From Methylothermaceae bacteria B42 (GTDB lineage Bacteria > Pseudomonadota > Gammaproteobacteria > Methylococcales > Methylothermaceae), in contig LSNW01000032.1 in NCBI GenBank assembly GCA_001566965.1, forward strand, positions 434,001-498,000: a DNA stretch of 64,000 bases, read 5' to 3'. Of this stretch, positions 42,852 through 52,585 are shown piece after piece; the stretch's first letter is position 1; the number at the start of each line of letters is the position of its first letter. The notes under the pieces were generated by a model, which did not search any database, was not told the DNA's origin, and worked only from the letters and a program-made list of their open reading frames with translations. Both the position numbers and the translations under genes were made by a program.

Positions 42852-44246
42852 ATGAAAGCACTAAAGCTTGTTTTTCTGTGTTTCCTGATAATTAATCTTC
42901 AGGCAGTCCCTCTTTATGCCGAAAACCTGGGAATAGATGCTGATGTCTTGCCTTCCGCGCCGTTAACTCTATCTCAAGCGATTGATCTAGCGCTTATTCG
43001 TAATCCCGATCTCCATGCGGCTCAAGCTCGGATTCAAATGGCACAGGGTCGCCTCAAAGAAGTGGAAGCCGCTTTTTATCCCCAATTTAAAGCCGGGTTG
43101 AGCTATGTCTCATCAAACAATCCTTCCCGGGCTTTTGGCATGATTGTCGCCCAGCGCAGGTTTGACTTCGGCATGGACATCAACGATCCAGGGTTTCAGG
43201 AAGATTTCCGCCCTGAAATAGGCATGCAATGGTCGCTATTTCGTGGTGGACAGGATTATTATCAACGTCAGGCCGCCAAGCTGGGCATCGATGCAACTGA
43301 GGCACAAAAAACCGCTATCCGCAACGGCTTGGCCACCGCGGTAAGCGCCTCGTTTTATGCTTTGCTAGAAGCGCCACAGCGGATCGATGTGGCCAAACGT
43401 ACCCTGACCACCGTCAGTAAAGAGCTGGAATTCATGCGTGCCCGCAAAGCCCAGGGCATGGCGCTTAAATCCGATGTCTTATCTTTGGAGGTCCGCTTGG
43501 CTCAAGCCCAAGAGCAGCAAATTCAAGCATTGAACGCCAAGGAAGCAGCAAAAGCCGCTTTGCGTACCCTGTTGGCTTTTCCACCTGAAGCACGGCTGGA
43601 GGTCATTTCCGGTGACAGTACCCAAGTACCAGCCACCCCCGGTGAATTTAACGATTGGCTCCAAAAGGCGTTGACTCACCGGCCCGAGCTGATTGCCGCG
43701 GACAAGCAAGTAAAGGCCCAGGAAAAGGTGGTGAAAGCGGCACAAGGCGCTCGCCTGCCTCGGTTGAATGTCTTTGCCACTTATGGCCAAAATAGTAAAA
43801 ACCCTCAATTTTCAACCAATAAAGACAATCTCACCATGGGTGTGCAGGCGGAGGTGGATTTATTCACTGGCGGCGCCATCAGCGCCCGGATCCATCAGGC
43901 CAAACAAAAATTAGATGAAATCCGCGCCTTGAGGCAACAAACCCAGTTGCAGGTGGAAAAAGAAGTGAAACAAGCCTGGTTGAATTTGCGGGAAGCCTTG
44001 GCACGCCTCGAAGTCGCCAAACGGGCATTGGCGGCCGCAGATGAGGCATTGAAGCTGGTCCGCGCCCAACATCGCGGCGGAACCGCCACCGTTACCCGCT
44101 TTCTTGAAGCTGAAACTGATGCCGCCGCTGCCCGCCTGCATTTAATTACTGCCCGCTTTTATGCACTCGTCGCCGAGGCCGAGCTCAAACGCGCCACCGG
44201 CGAATGGATACACCGAGAATCAAGTGATGATCCACCGTTTAATTGA
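42852..44246 (+). CDS. TolC-family outer-membrane efflux channel
   Basis: 464 residues: signal peptide ending near LYA, then two OEP repeats with long helical coiled stretches (DLHAAQARIQMAQGRLKEVEAAFYP; LDEIRALRQQTQLQVEKEVKQAWLNLREA). It would be the exit duct for the MFP-RND pair downstream. An AAGGAAGG ribosome site precedes the ATG. Its 3' end overlaps the convergent toxin gene by 8 nt. Confidence 0.93.
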   Translation: MKALKLVFLCFLIINLQAVPLYAENLGIDADVLPSAPLTLSQAIDLALIRNPDLHAAQARIQMAQGRLKEVEAAFYPQFKAGLSYVSSNNPSRAFGMIVAQRRFDFGMDINDPGFQEDFRPEIGMQWSLFRGGQDYYQRQAAKLGIDATEAQKTAIRNGLATAVSASFYALLEAPQRIDVAKRTLTTVSKELEFMRARKAQGMALKSDVLSLEVRLAQAQEQQIQALNAKEAAKAALRTLLAFPPEARLEVISGDSTQVPATPGEFNDWLQKALTHRPELIAADKQVKAQEKVVKAAQGARLPRLNVFATYGQNSKNPQFSTNKDNLTMGVQAEVDLFTGGAISARIHQAKQKLDEIRALRQQTQLQVEKEVKQAWLNLREALARLEVAKRALAAADEALKLVRAQHRGGTATVTRFLEAETDAAAARLHLITARFYALVAEAELKRATGEWIHRESSDDPPFN

Positions 44247-44574
44247 ACAAGCGTTGAAGGGCGTTTTCGACCCTAGCGCCATCATGGTTAGACAGCCGTC
44301 CCAAAACGCCGTCGATCAACCGGTGATCCAGAGTAAACAACTTGAACCGGACCTTGGATGGCGCAGGCAAACCGGCTTGTTTCAGATCCCGCAAAAGGCA
44401 ATCCAGTGGCCAGGGAGAATGATGGGCGGAAGTAATCATAGCCATCACCGAATGGCTAATGGGCGTATTAAATTCTGGTGCGGAAGACAGCACCAACGCC
44501 GGCCGCCGTTTACTCGTATTACGGTCGGTGAAAGGGAACGGCACCCGAATCACAGTGAATCGTTCATAGGTCAC
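44239..44574 (-). CDS. MazF/PemK-type toxin
   Basis: 111 residues from GTG 44574, beginning VTYERFTVIRVPFPFTD, with SKRRPALVLSS, the CcdB/PemK-fold pattern of ribosome-independent mRNA interferases. A longer frame to 44625 is open, but GTG 44574 overlaps the antitoxin stop by 11 nt in the usual coupled way. The pair lies antisense between tolC and the adaptor gene of the exporter. Confidence 0.8.
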   Translation of the reverse strand: MTYERFTVIRVPFPFTDRNTSKRRPALVLSSAPEFNTPISHSVMAMITSAHHSPWPLDCLLRDLKQAGLPAPSKVRFKLFTLDHRLIDGVLGRLSNHDGARVENALQRLFN

Positions 44575-44794
44575 GAAAGGCCTCCTCGTCAGCTTCAGAG
44601 TGCCATTCGCCCAGGGTTTCTTCAACGGCTTTCAAGTATTCCATATCCAACGGTGTCGCCCGCCGAACCCGAACGATGCCTTTTTCGTCCACCTCCCAGA
44701 CAATCCGATCACCAGGACAGATTCCCAGGATTTTACGAATATCCGCAGGAATGGTGGCCTGCCCTTTCGTGGTCACCTTAACAATATGAGTCAT
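44564..44794 (-). CDS. AbrB/SpoVT-type antitoxin
   Basis: 76 residues starting MTHIVKVTTKGQATIPADIRKILG, the swapped-hairpin AbrB DNA-binding fold, with a toxin-binding acidic tail (EETLGEWHSEADEEAFRDL). First gene of the toxin-antitoxin pair. The 15-bp palindrome just upstream is its likely operator. Confidence 0.88.
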   Translation of the reverse strand: MTHIVKVTTKGQATIPADIRKILGICPGDRIVWEVDEKGIVRVRRATPLDMEYLKAVEETLGEWHSEADEEAFRDL

Positions 44795-44808
44795 AATGTT
44801 TATCTAAT

Positions 44809-44823
44809 GTATTACAGTAATAC
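44809..44823. promoter_or_regulatory. Candidate antitoxin operator
   Basis: GTATTAC-A-GTAATAC, a 15-bp palindrome in the 38-bp gap between the antitoxin start and the adaptor-protein start. Binding there could affect both the toxin-antitoxin pair and the exporter genes. Confidence 0.5.
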
Positions 44824-44832
44824 CATCATACC

Positions 44833-45891
44833 ATGAAACTCACCAGCAAACTCGTTTGGGGCCCGCTCGCCGTCCTCGGCCTGATTGGGCTACTCGCCTG
44901 GATTCAGGGCGCTTTTGCGGAAAAGGTCCCGCCGGGCCGCACCCCATTGGCATTGAAAAAGGCCTCCGGCCACACCGTTAAAGTCGAAGCCCGCACCCTT
45001 CCCCGCCGATTGGATTGGCCCGCCACCGTCAGTGCTGACACTGTTGCCCGCATTGCCCCAAAAATCCCGGGGCGAATTCTTGAGATCACCGTGGACATCG
45101 GCGCCCAGGTACCAAAAGGCCAATTGCTGGCCCGCCTGGATGACAGCCAGATCCGCGCTCAATTACGCGCCGCCCAGGCCGCCCTGGCCGCAGCGAAAGC
45201 CCAGGCCCAACGGGCAGCGGCGGATGCCCGCCGGATACGCAATCTATTCAAACAGCAGGCCGCCACCCAGCGGGACCTTGATGCAGCCGTGGCCGCCGAA
45301 CGAGGCAGCCGGGCTCGAGTCGAGCAAGCCAGGCAGCAGATCCAAGCCATTCAGGCGCAACTCAAAGAAACCCGCCTTTACGCCCCTTTTGCCGGAAGTG
45401 TGATTGAACGGTTGGCCGATCCTGGCGACATGGGCCTGCCCGGACGGCCAATTCTCACCTTGCAGAATCCCCGGCAACTGGAAGTCAAAACCCACGTCCC
45501 GGAGCAATGCGCCCGCTTTTTGAGCCTGGGATCACCTGTGACAATAAACGTGCCCGGCCAAGACCTCCAACTCGAGGCGGCAGTAACGGAAATGGCCGCC
45601 GCTGCCGATGCCTTCACCCACACGATCGAGGTCAAGGCGGCGTTACCGCCAGATCAACCAGTGCTGCCGGGCGCCTTCGCCTGGTTTGGGCAGACTTGCG
45701 GCGAGGAACAATTATTGTTGCTTCCCGCCGCGGCGGTGCGTCAGGTGGGGCAACTAGAGGAAGTGCAGTACGTCACCGAAGGCCACATACAAACCCGCCT
45801 AGTGCGCACCGGCCGGCGTATCGACGGGCAAATTGAGATTCTCGCCGGGTTGAAGTCGGGAGACCAAGTCCAGCTACCCAAGGTGAACTGA
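44833..45891 (+). CDS. RND efflux periplasmic adaptor (MFP)
   Basis: 352 residues: N-terminal membrane anchor or signal (LVWGPLAVLGLIGLLAWIQGAFA), lipoyl-type halves (RIAPKIPGRILEITVDIGAQVPKGQLLARLDDSQ and ETRLYAPFAGSVIERLADPGDMGLPG) around an Ala/Gln-rich helical hairpin, then beta-barrel and membrane-proximal domains. It links the RND pump to TolC. The stop lies 1 nt before the pump's ATG. Confidence 0.92.
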   Translation: MKLTSKLVWGPLAVLGLIGLLAWIQGAFAEKVPPGRTPLALKKASGHTVKVEARTLPRRLDWPATVSADTVARIAPKIPGRILEITVDIGAQVPKGQLLARLDDSQIRAQLRAAQAALAAAKAQAQRAAADARRIRNLFKQQAATQRDLDAAVAAERGSRARVEQARQQIQAIQAQLKETRLYAPFAGSVIERLADPGDMGLPGRPILTLQNPRQLEVKTHVPEQCARFLSLGSPVTINVPGQDLQLEAAVTEMAAAADAFTHTIEVKAALPPDQPVLPGAFAWFGQTCGEEQLLLLPAAAVRQVGQLEEVQYVTEGHIQTRLVRTGRRIDGQIEILAGLKSGDQVQLPKVN

Positions 45892-45892
45892 G

Positions 45893-48800
45893 ATGGCAGA
45901 ACAGGAGAAGGCCTTGGGTTTCACCGCCCGCATCGTCAAGCTTTTCATCGAATCGAACTTGTCGCCATTGATTCTGATTGGCTCGATGCTGATGGGTCTT
46001 GCCGCGCTACTATTGACCCCCCGTGAAGAGGAGCCACAGATTGTCGTCCCAGTGATGGACGTATTGGTCGAAGCGCCCGGGGCTTCGGTGGATGAAGTGG
46101 AAAAACTGGTGGCCACCCCGCTGGAACATAAGCTGTGGGAGATTCCGGGCGTGGAGTATGTTTACTCCATGTCCATGCCTGGGCGGGCCATCGCCACGGT
46201 GCGTTATTACGTTGGCGAGGACCGCGAGGACAGCCTGCTCAAGACCTGGAGCAAGCTCATGTCCAACCGGGAAATCATCCCACCCTTTGTCACCTCTTGG
46301 ACGGTCAAGCCGGTGGAGATCGACGATGTTCCCATCGTTCTGCTTACCCTCTCCTCCCCGGATCCCGCATATGGCACCTACGAGTTACGACGTGTGGCCG
46401 AAGAGCTGCTCGACAAGATCGGCCAAGTGGACAATACCGGCAAAATCTGGATTTCCGGTGGCCAGCGCCGCACCCTGCGCATCTATCCCGACCCGGCCAA
46501 ACTGGCCGCCCATCATCTGAGTCTACTGGAGCTGATGGGAGCACTGCAAAAGGCCAATTTCAACCTTCAGGCCGGCGAATTCAACCACGACAACCGCCGG
46601 CTGCGCCTGGAAGCCGGCCCTTTTTGGAAATCGCTGGAAAATGCCGCCAGTACCGTGGTTGGTCAATACCAGGGCCGTCCGGTCTATCTGCGGGAAGTGG
46701 CGAAATTAGAAGACGGCCCCGCCGAGGTAGAGACCCTGACCCGTATCGGATTCGGGCCCCAGGCTGAACACAGCAAGCGCATTGCAGGCCCTGACGCGAC
46801 GAGCGGAGACGGCCATCCGGCGGTGACCATTGCCGTGCCCAAACGCCGCGGCGCCAACGCCGTCACCGTGGCCCGGGACGTCATCGAACAGGTGAAATCT
46901 CTTCACGGCGGCGTCATTCCTTCCCAAGTGACCGTCACCGTCACCCGGGACTACGGCGAAACCGCCAATGATAAGGTCAACGAATTGGTGGAACATTTAT
47001 TTGTCGCTATCGCCACCGTCATCGTTCTTTTAGCCATTGCCTTGGGGGTGCGCGAAGCCTTCATCGTCGCCATCGCCGTGCCCATGACCCTGGGAGTGAC
47101 CCTGTTTTGCGACTTGGTATTTGGTTATACCATCAACCGCGTCACCTTGTTCGCGCTCATCCTATCGCTGGGCCTGCTGGTGGATGACCCCATTGTCGAT
47201 GTAGAGAACATTTACCGCCACTTCAAGCTCCGCAAACAACCGCCGCTACAAGCGGCCTTGACCGCAGTGGACGAAGTACGGCCGCCGACTATTTATGCCA
47301 CCTTCACCGTCATCGTCTCATTCTTGCCGATGTTTTACATCACGGGCATGATGGGGCCCTACATGGCGCCCATGGCATTCAACGTCCCGGTGGCCATGTT
47401 GATGTCGTTGTTGGTAGCTTTCACCGTTACGCCATGGGCCAGTTACCACCTGCTCAAGGCAGAATATGGCAGACCCGGGGAAAAACCCTACGATATTCAT
47501 GAAAGCCTCATCTACCACTGGTACCAAAAAGCCTTGGGTCCTTTGATTGCCAACGCTGGCCGGGCACGGCTGTTTCTAGGTTTTATCGTTCTGCTTTTCT
47601 TCCTCTCGTGCCTGTTGGTGGTCTTCGCCATTCCCCTCAAATTGCTGCCCTTCGATAATAAGAACGAAATGCAGTTGGTAATCGACATGCCCCGGGGCAC
47701 TACCCTCGAAGAAACCGATGCGGTGGCCCGGGATCTGGAAGATTATCTGGCCACGGTCAACGAAGTCACTGACTTCGAAACCTACATCGGCCTTGGCTCC
47801 CCCATGGATTTCAACGGCTTGGTTCGCCACTACTACCTGCGCCATGGCAGCTATCAGGGCGACATTCGCATCAACCTAGTACATAAGCACGAGCGTGACC
47901 ATCAATCCCACGAAATCGCCCTGAGAATCCGCCCGGATATCGAAGCCATTGCCGCCAAACACGGGGCTAGCGTCAAGATAGTGGAAATCCCGCCAGGGCC
48001 GCCGGTGCTTTCCACCGTGGTGGCTGAGGTCTATGGCCCTCCCGGGGTGGCCTATGCTGATCTGGTCCAGAACACACTACGCATGCGCCACGATGGCTTT
48101 GAAAAACTCGATATTCTGGTGGATGTGGACGACTTCGTGGATGAGCCCCAGACCCGTCTCAACTTCCACATTGACCAGGCCAAGGCCGCCTTGCATGGCA
48201 TCAGCGTGGCTCAGATTTCCAAGACCTTGGCAAGCGCCCTGGGGGGCACCAAAGTCGGCCTGCTCCACGCCGAGTACGAACGCCAACCTGCCCCCGCCAT
48301 TGTTCGTATCCAACGTCCGCTGCGTTCCCACCCCGAAATTCTCGCCAGCCTGCGGGTACGGAGCGCCGATGGCCAACTGATCCCGTTGGGCGAGTTGGGG
48401 CACTTTATCGAGGAAAAAGTGCCAGTGACCCGTTATCATAAAAACCTTAAGCCGGTGGGCTATGTGATTGCGGAAATGGCGGGCCATGCGCCGGTGGAAG
48501 CGGTAATCGCCTTGACCCGGATGTTCGAGGATAACCCGTTGCCGCAAGGCTATGATTTCACCTTGCGCGGCGAAGGCGAATGGAAGATCACCGTGGATGT
48601 GTTCCGGGATTTGGGCCTGGCCTTTGCCGCCGCCTTGGTAATGATCTATGTGCTGCTGGTGATGCAAACAGACTCCCTAGGGATGCCCATCGTCATCATG
48701 ATGGCCATTCCGCTGACCGTCATTGGCATCATGCCCGGTTTCTGGCTTCTAAATTTGCTTCCTGAACCCATCCAGGGCTATCCCAACCCTGTTTTTTTCA

Positions 48801-49129
48801 CCGCCACGGCCATGATCGGCATGATCGCGCTGGCCGGCATCGTGGTTCGCAACTCCATCATCCTCATCGACTTCATCCAACGTCTCCAGGCCCAAGGCAA
48901 ACCCCTTAGTGAGGCCCTCATCGAAGCCGGTGCCGTGCGCCTGCGCCCCATCTTTCTGACCGCTGGCGCCGCCATGTTTGGCTCCGTTGTCATCACCCTC
49001 GACCCAATCTTCTCGGGGCTGGCCTGGAGCTTTATCTTCGGTATCTTCGCGTCCACCAGCTTCACGTTGCTGGTGATTCCGGTGGTGTACTATCTTTTAA
49101 ATCGAAAAAAGCAAGAAGTTAGCGATTAA
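45893..49129 (+). CDS. RND-family efflux permease
   Basis: 1078 residues, the usual size of a proton-driven tripartite pump: a first helix at about 20-40, a large periplasmic domain, a second helix block around GLLVDDPIVDVENIYRH (the TM4 acid pair), a second periplasmic domain and a final helix block. It is closest in style to the AcrB/HAE1 superfamily with divergent sequence (DDPIVDVEN instead of DDAIVVVEN). Drug or metal substrate cannot be told. No regulator gene is adjacent. Confidence 0.93.
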   Translation: MAEQEKALGFTARIVKLFIESNLSPLILIGSMLMGLAALLLTPREEEPQIVVPVMDVLVEAPGASVDEVEKLVATPLEHKLWEIPGVEYVYSMSMPGRAIATVRYYVGEDREDSLLKTWSKLMSNREIIPPFVTSWTVKPVEIDDVPIVLLTLSSPDPAYGTYELRRVAEELLDKIGQVDNTGKIWISGGQRRTLRIYPDPAKLAAHHLSLLELMGALQKANFNLQAGEFNHDNRRLRLEAGPFWKSLENAASTVVGQYQGRPVYLREVAKLEDGPAEVETLTRIGFGPQAEHSKRIAGPDATSGDGHPAVTIAVPKRRGANAVTVARDVIEQVKSLHGGVIPSQVTVTVTRDYGETANDKVNELVEHLFVAIATVIVLLAIALGVREAFIVAIAVPMTLGVTLFCDLVFGYTINRVTLFALILSLGLLVDDPIVDVENIYRHFKLRKQPPLQAALTAVDEVRPPTIYATFTVIVSFLPMFYITGMMGPYMAPMAFNVPVAMLMSLLVAFTVTPWASYHLLKAEYGRPGEKPYDIHESLIYHWYQKALGPLIANAGRARLFLGFIVLLFFLSCLLVVFAIPLKLLPFDNKNEMQLVIDMPRGTTLEETDAVARDLEDYLATVNEVTDFETYIGLGSPMDFNGLVRHYYLRHGSYQGDIRINLVHKHERDHQSHEIALRIRPDIEAIAAKHGASVKIVEIPPGPPVLSTVVAEVYGPPGVAYADLVQNTLRMRHDGFEKLDILVDVDDFVDEPQTRLNFHIDQAKAALHGISVAQISKTLASALGGTKVGLLHAEYERQPAPAIVRIQRPLRSHPEILASLRVRSADGQLIPLGELGHFIEEKVPVTRYHKNLKPVGYVIAEMAGHAPVEAVIALTRMFEDNPLPQGYDFTLRGEGEWKITVDVFRDLGLAFAAALVMIYVLLVMQTDSLGMPIVIMMAIPLTVIGIMPGFWLLNLLPEPIQGYPNPVFFTATAMIGMIALAGIVVRNSIILIDFIQRLQAQGKPLSEALIEAGAVRLRPIFLTAGAAMFGSVVITLDPIFSGLAWSFIFGIFASTSFTLLVIPVVYYLLNRKKQEVSD

Positions 49130-49171
49130 AACTCTGCGCCCTACGCGTCTCCGCGGTGATACAAATACATC

Positions 49172-50215
49172 TCAATCCGGATACCCTTCAGGATTGCTCG
49201 ATTGCCAACGCCAGGCGTCGCGGGTCATGTCTTCGATATTTTTTTCCGCTTTCCAGTCCAGCTCCGATGCCGCCAGGGAGGGATCAGCGTAACATTCGGC
49301 CACATCACCTGGGCGGCGGTCGACGATCTGGTAGGGGATTTTGACGCCACAGGCCTGCTCGAAGGCTTTGACCACATCCAACACGCTATAGCCAGTGCCC
49401 GTGCCGAGGTTATAGGTGAAAACCTGGCCTGGAGGACGGGTGAGCTGTTTATCCACGGCTTTGACATGGGCCTTGGCCAAATCGACAACGTGAATATAAT
49501 CACGCACGCCAGTGCCGTCACGGGTAGGATAATCGCCGCCGAATACCTGCAGTTGTTTGAGTTTCCCCACCGCCACTTGGGTAATGTAAGGCATAAGATT
49601 GTTGGGAATGCCGTTGGGGTCTTCGCCGATCATACCACTATGGTGGGCGCCAACAGGATTGAAATATCGCAGCAAGGTCACGGTCCATGGCATCTGGCTC
49701 TGCAATAATTGATCGGCGTTGACCAGATCCCGGAGAATTTCTTCGATGAAGAGCTTGGTGCGGCCATAGGGGTTAGTGGCTTGCAGTGGAAAGTCTTCGG
49801 TAATGGGGACGGTATGGGGATCGCCGTATACTGTCGCCGAAGAGCTGAAAACCATGCGCTTGACGCCGGCTGCTTGCATGGCCTCGCAAAGCACCAAAGT
49901 ACCCGTGATATTGTTGTGGTAATACAAAAGCGGCTTCTCGCAGGACTCCCCTACTGCCTTGAGCCCAGCAAAATGGACCACAATATCAGTTGGATATTGT
50001 TGCAAAACCCGGTCCATGGTCTGACGGTCGCCAATATCCGCTTCAATAAAGGGTATCTTGTGACCGGTAATTTCCTCCACCCGGCGTATGGCTTCATATT
50101 TGCTGTTGCTAAGATTATCCACTACCACTATCTGGTAGCCCGCATTCAGTAACTCCACACAAGTATGGCTGCCAATATAACCCGCACCTCCTGTGACCAA
50201 CACATATCCGCTCAT
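49172..50215 (-). CDS. galE: UDP-glucose 4-epimerase
   Basis: 347 residues with the N-terminal NAD loop VTGGAGYIGSHTCVELL, catalytic Ser in FSSSATVYG and Tyr/Lys in NPYGRTKLFIEE. It interconverts UDP-glucose and UDP-galactose for surface glycan synthesis. Its start overlaps the lpxB stop by 4 nt, so both are made from one message. Confidence 0.95.
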   Translation of the reverse strand: MSGYVLVTGGAGYIGSHTCVELLNAGYQIVVVDNLSNSKYEAIRRVEEITGHKIPFIEADIGDRQTMDRVLQQYPTDIVVHFAGLKAVGESCEKPLLYYHNNITGTLVLCEAMQAAGVKRMVFSSSATVYGDPHTVPITEDFPLQATNPYGRTKLFIEEILRDLVNADQLLQSQMPWTVTLLRYFNPVGAHHSGMIGEDPNGIPNNLMPYITQVAVGKLKQLQVFGGDYPTRDGTGVRDYIHVVDLAKAHVKAVDKQLTRPPGQVFTYNLGTGTGYSVLDVVKAFEQACGVKIPYQIVDRRPGDVAECYADPSLAASELDWKAEKNIEDMTRDAWRWQSSNPEGYPD

Positions 50216-51369
50216 TCCAATTGTCCTCCTTGGTGTAATAGATTTGCCGCAAGCCTGGCCAGATTTTCCGCGGCGCGTTGATTACCTAACTGCTTTTTCA
50301 CTCCGGCCAACTGGCTTCGCTGAGAGTTCGCATATTCAGGATTGGCCAAAATTCGCTTCAGCTCTTCCTCTATTTTAGTCGGTGAAACTTGATCCTGGAT
50401 GAATTCCCGGCAAATTTCCCTATCGGCCAGAATATTTGGGAGTCCAATATAAGGGGTCTTGACCAACCATTTTCCAATCCGGTATGTCAGAGGCGACAGA
50501 CGATAGACAATCACCATGGGGACCTGTAATAGCGCCAGCTCCAAAGTAGCCGTTCCAGAACATACCACGGCGGCGTCACAGTATTGCAAGACTTCATAGG
50601 CATGCTGTCTGATAATCTTTAAAGACAGCGGCTTTGACCAGACTTGCGAAATCAACGCATCGGAAATCGATGGAGCAAGACTAATCAGCCCCTGGACTTT
50701 CGGATCTGAGGCGCTTAGCAATTCCCAAGCATGAGCCATGACGGGCAGTAACCGCTTGACTTCATCTTCCCGGCTTCCCGGCAACAAGGCGATGATCGGC
50801 CGGCCTGGGTCCAACTCAAAAAATTGGCAGACCTTTTCCCGGGTCCATGAGGGTTGCACCTGTTGCACGAGGGGATGGCCCACATAAGTTGCGGGCAACT
50901 TGACCTTTTCATAATAAGGCAGTTCAAAAGGGAATATCACCGCCATGTGATCCACCGCCTGGGCATAATCTTTAAGCCTTCCGGGGCGCCAGGCCCAAAC
51001 TTGAGGCCCCACATAAAATAACACTTTTACTCCGGCGCGCTTGGCAAACCGGGCCAGGCGCAGATTAAATTCCTTGTAGTCGATGCAAATCAGCAAATCC
51101 GGGCGCCGCGACAGGATTTCCGCTTGCATTTTTCTTAATGCTTTTCGGATTTGGCGATAGCGTTTGAAAACATCAGTCACGCCGATGACACTCAGTCCGT
51201 TAGCATCAATCAATAACTCAACACCCGCCGCCTGCATTTCCTCCCCACCCATGCCGAAACCAGACACCCCCTTTAATTGTCTTTTGAGGGTAAGATAGAA
51301 TAGCGCGCCATGCCTGTCTCCGGAGGCCTCTCCGGCGGATAACATGACGCGATAGTTTTTTTCAGGCAT
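50212..51369 (-). CDS. lpxB: Lipid-A-disaccharide synthase
   Basis: 385 residues, GT19 fold: MLSAGEASGDRHGALF at the N-terminus, GPQVWAWRPGRLKDY, ALLPGSREDEVKRLLP and CSGTATLELALLQVPMVIVY. It condenses UDP-2,3-diacylglucosamine with lipid X at the inner membrane. It is separated from the usual lpxD-fabZ-lpxA cluster here and paired with galE. Confidence 0.96.
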   Translation of the reverse strand: MPEKNYRVMLSAGEASGDRHGALFYLTLKRQLKGVSGFGMGGEEMQAAGVELLIDANGLSVIGVTDVFKRYRQIRKALRKMQAEILSRRPDLLICIDYKEFNLRLARFAKRAGVKVLFYVGPQVWAWRPGRLKDYAQAVDHMAVIFPFELPYYEKVKLPATYVGHPLVQQVQPSWTREKVCQFFELDPGRPIIALLPGSREDEVKRLLPVMAHAWELLSASDPKVQGLISLAPSISDALISQVWSKPLSLKIIRQHAYEVLQYCDAAVVCSGTATLELALLQVPMVIVYRLSPLTYRIGKWLVKTPYIGLPNILADREICREFIQDQVSPTKIEEELKRILANPEYANSQRSQLAGVKKQLGNQRAAENLARLAANLLHQGGQLE

Positions 51370-51405
51370 GATCCAGATTCATATTAATAAAGCTCAAAAA
51401 AAGCA

Positions 51406-52143
51406 ATGAAAAAAAACCTGACCGATTTTTTCTTTGATACGTCCATGGAGGAATGGCGGCTTCTCAATTTTTATCAGAGATTTGAACAAGTCGTCGCGGT
51501 GACAGTAACCATCGTCATCTCAATCGTGGTGGTGTTCGCCCTGTTTGGGTTGCTCAAAGAGGTATTTTCAGGACTGATATTAGGTAGGCTGGATCCCCTG
51601 GAACACCGCACTTTCAAGACGATTTTCGGGATGATTATGACGGTGCTCATTGCGATGGAATTCAAGCATTCCATCATCAAGGTGGCGGCGCGCAAGGAAA
51701 GCATCATCAAGGTCAGAACCGTTGTCATGATCGCCCTGATGGCTTTAGCGAGGAAAATGATCATTCTCGATTTGGATAAAATTCAACCAGCCTCTTTGAT
51801 TGCCCTGGCGGTTGCCATCATCGCTCTGGGAATAGTGCTGTGGTTTCTGCGAGAACCCAGGGAACCGGCCTATAATAAAAGCGCTCACTCCCGCAATTCC
51901 TTTGGCCGGGTAATGCCGATCAAACGCCCTTTTCCGGGACCAAGATCCTTCCAGGCGCCGTCTACTTCCAAACGGGCCAACGCGGCAGTAGGGAGTAATT
52001 TTAACGCACCATCAGAAATTGACCCTGTCAATAACTCCAGTAAATCACTCAGTCCGGGATTGTGCCCCACCAACAATACTTTGCGCGAAGTTTCCGGACA
52101 CTCTCGCAGCACCGCGAGCAAGTCGGAGACATCTGCATTGTAG
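51406..52143 (+). CDS. PsiE-family membrane protein with abnormal C-terminal extension
   Basis: The first 155 or so residues are a PsiE-like four-helix membrane protein (phosphate-starvation-inducible E family; EHRTFKTIFGMIMTVLIAMEFKHSI, LARKMIILDL). The frame then continues for about 90 residues through the antisense sixA gene. A TAATAA sits at 51873-51878 in another frame, exactly where the family normally ends, so a small frameshift (real or a sequencing error) most likely removed the stop. The natural product would end near 51875. Function of the family is unknown. Confidence 0.75.
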   Translation: MKKNLTDFFFDTSMEEWRLLNFYQRFEQVVAVTVTIVISIVVVFALFGLLKEVFSGLILGRLDPLEHRTFKTIFGMIMTVLIAMEFKHSIIKVAARKESIIKVRTVVMIALMALARKMIILDLDKIQPASLIALAVAIIALGIVLWFLREPREPAYNKSAHSRNSFGRVMPIKRPFPGPRSFQAPSTSKRANAAVGSNFNAPSEIDPVNNSSKSLSPGLCPTNNTLREVSGHSRSTASKSETSAL

Positions 52144-52400
52144 ATTCTTTCTTCCCAGCTGATTTGTTCGAGAGGAAATCCCAACTCCCGGCATACTCGT
52201 TTGACGGTCTGCTTGGCTCGCCTGGCGGGTGAGGCAATGATGGTATCGGGCACCCAATCTTGAGCTGCCATCCACTTCCCCATCCGCGGCGCGTCTCTTT
52301 TGCCCCGTTCATTCAAAGGGCGGTCGAAATCTGTGGGGGCGTCGGTATTCCAGGCGGATTTGGCATGGCGCAATAAGCCTAATTCATGTTTTTCGCTCAT
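51885..52400 (-). CDS. sixA: SixA-like phosphohistidine phosphatase
   Basis: 171 residues of the histidine phosphatase superfamily: LLRHAKSAW at the N-terminus (catalytic His), IIASPARRAKQT, and VGHNPGLSDLL. SixA removes phosphate from histidine of phosphotransfer proteins such as the nitrogen PTS. It lies antisense to the PsiE extension and is followed upstream (at 52419) by repeat copy C. Confidence 0.9.
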   Translation of the reverse strand: MSEKHELGLLRHAKSAWNTDAPTDFDRPLNERGKRDAPRMGKWMAAQDWVPDTIIASPARRAKQTVKRVCRELGFPLEQISWEERIYNADVSDLLAVLRECPETSRKVLLVGHNPGLSDLLELLTGSISDGALKLLPTAALARLEVDGAWKDLGPGKGRLIGITRPKELRE

Positions 52401-52418
52401 CTTTCCTCGCTTTCTGAT

Positions 52419-52585
52419 CAGGGTACCGTCATCTATTCATGCCGGGGCGGGTGGTCTGCTTCGAAAAACGCCGTAAATACGTCCCTGTAGGCTCCACGCC
52501 GGCCTCCCTGCCGGCGAGGCTTTCGAATCAGACCACCCGCCCCTTCAATCAATCCTTTACGTATTTATATGACGTGGTCTTGGCT
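52419..52585 (-). repeat. 167-bp repeat element, copy C
   Basis: Third copy, the reverse complement of copy A at near identity over the full 167 bp. The inner inverted repeat is at 52451-52536. It fills almost the whole gap between sixA and atpG and ends one base before the atpG stop codon, so it may act as its transcription end. Confidence 0.88.
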
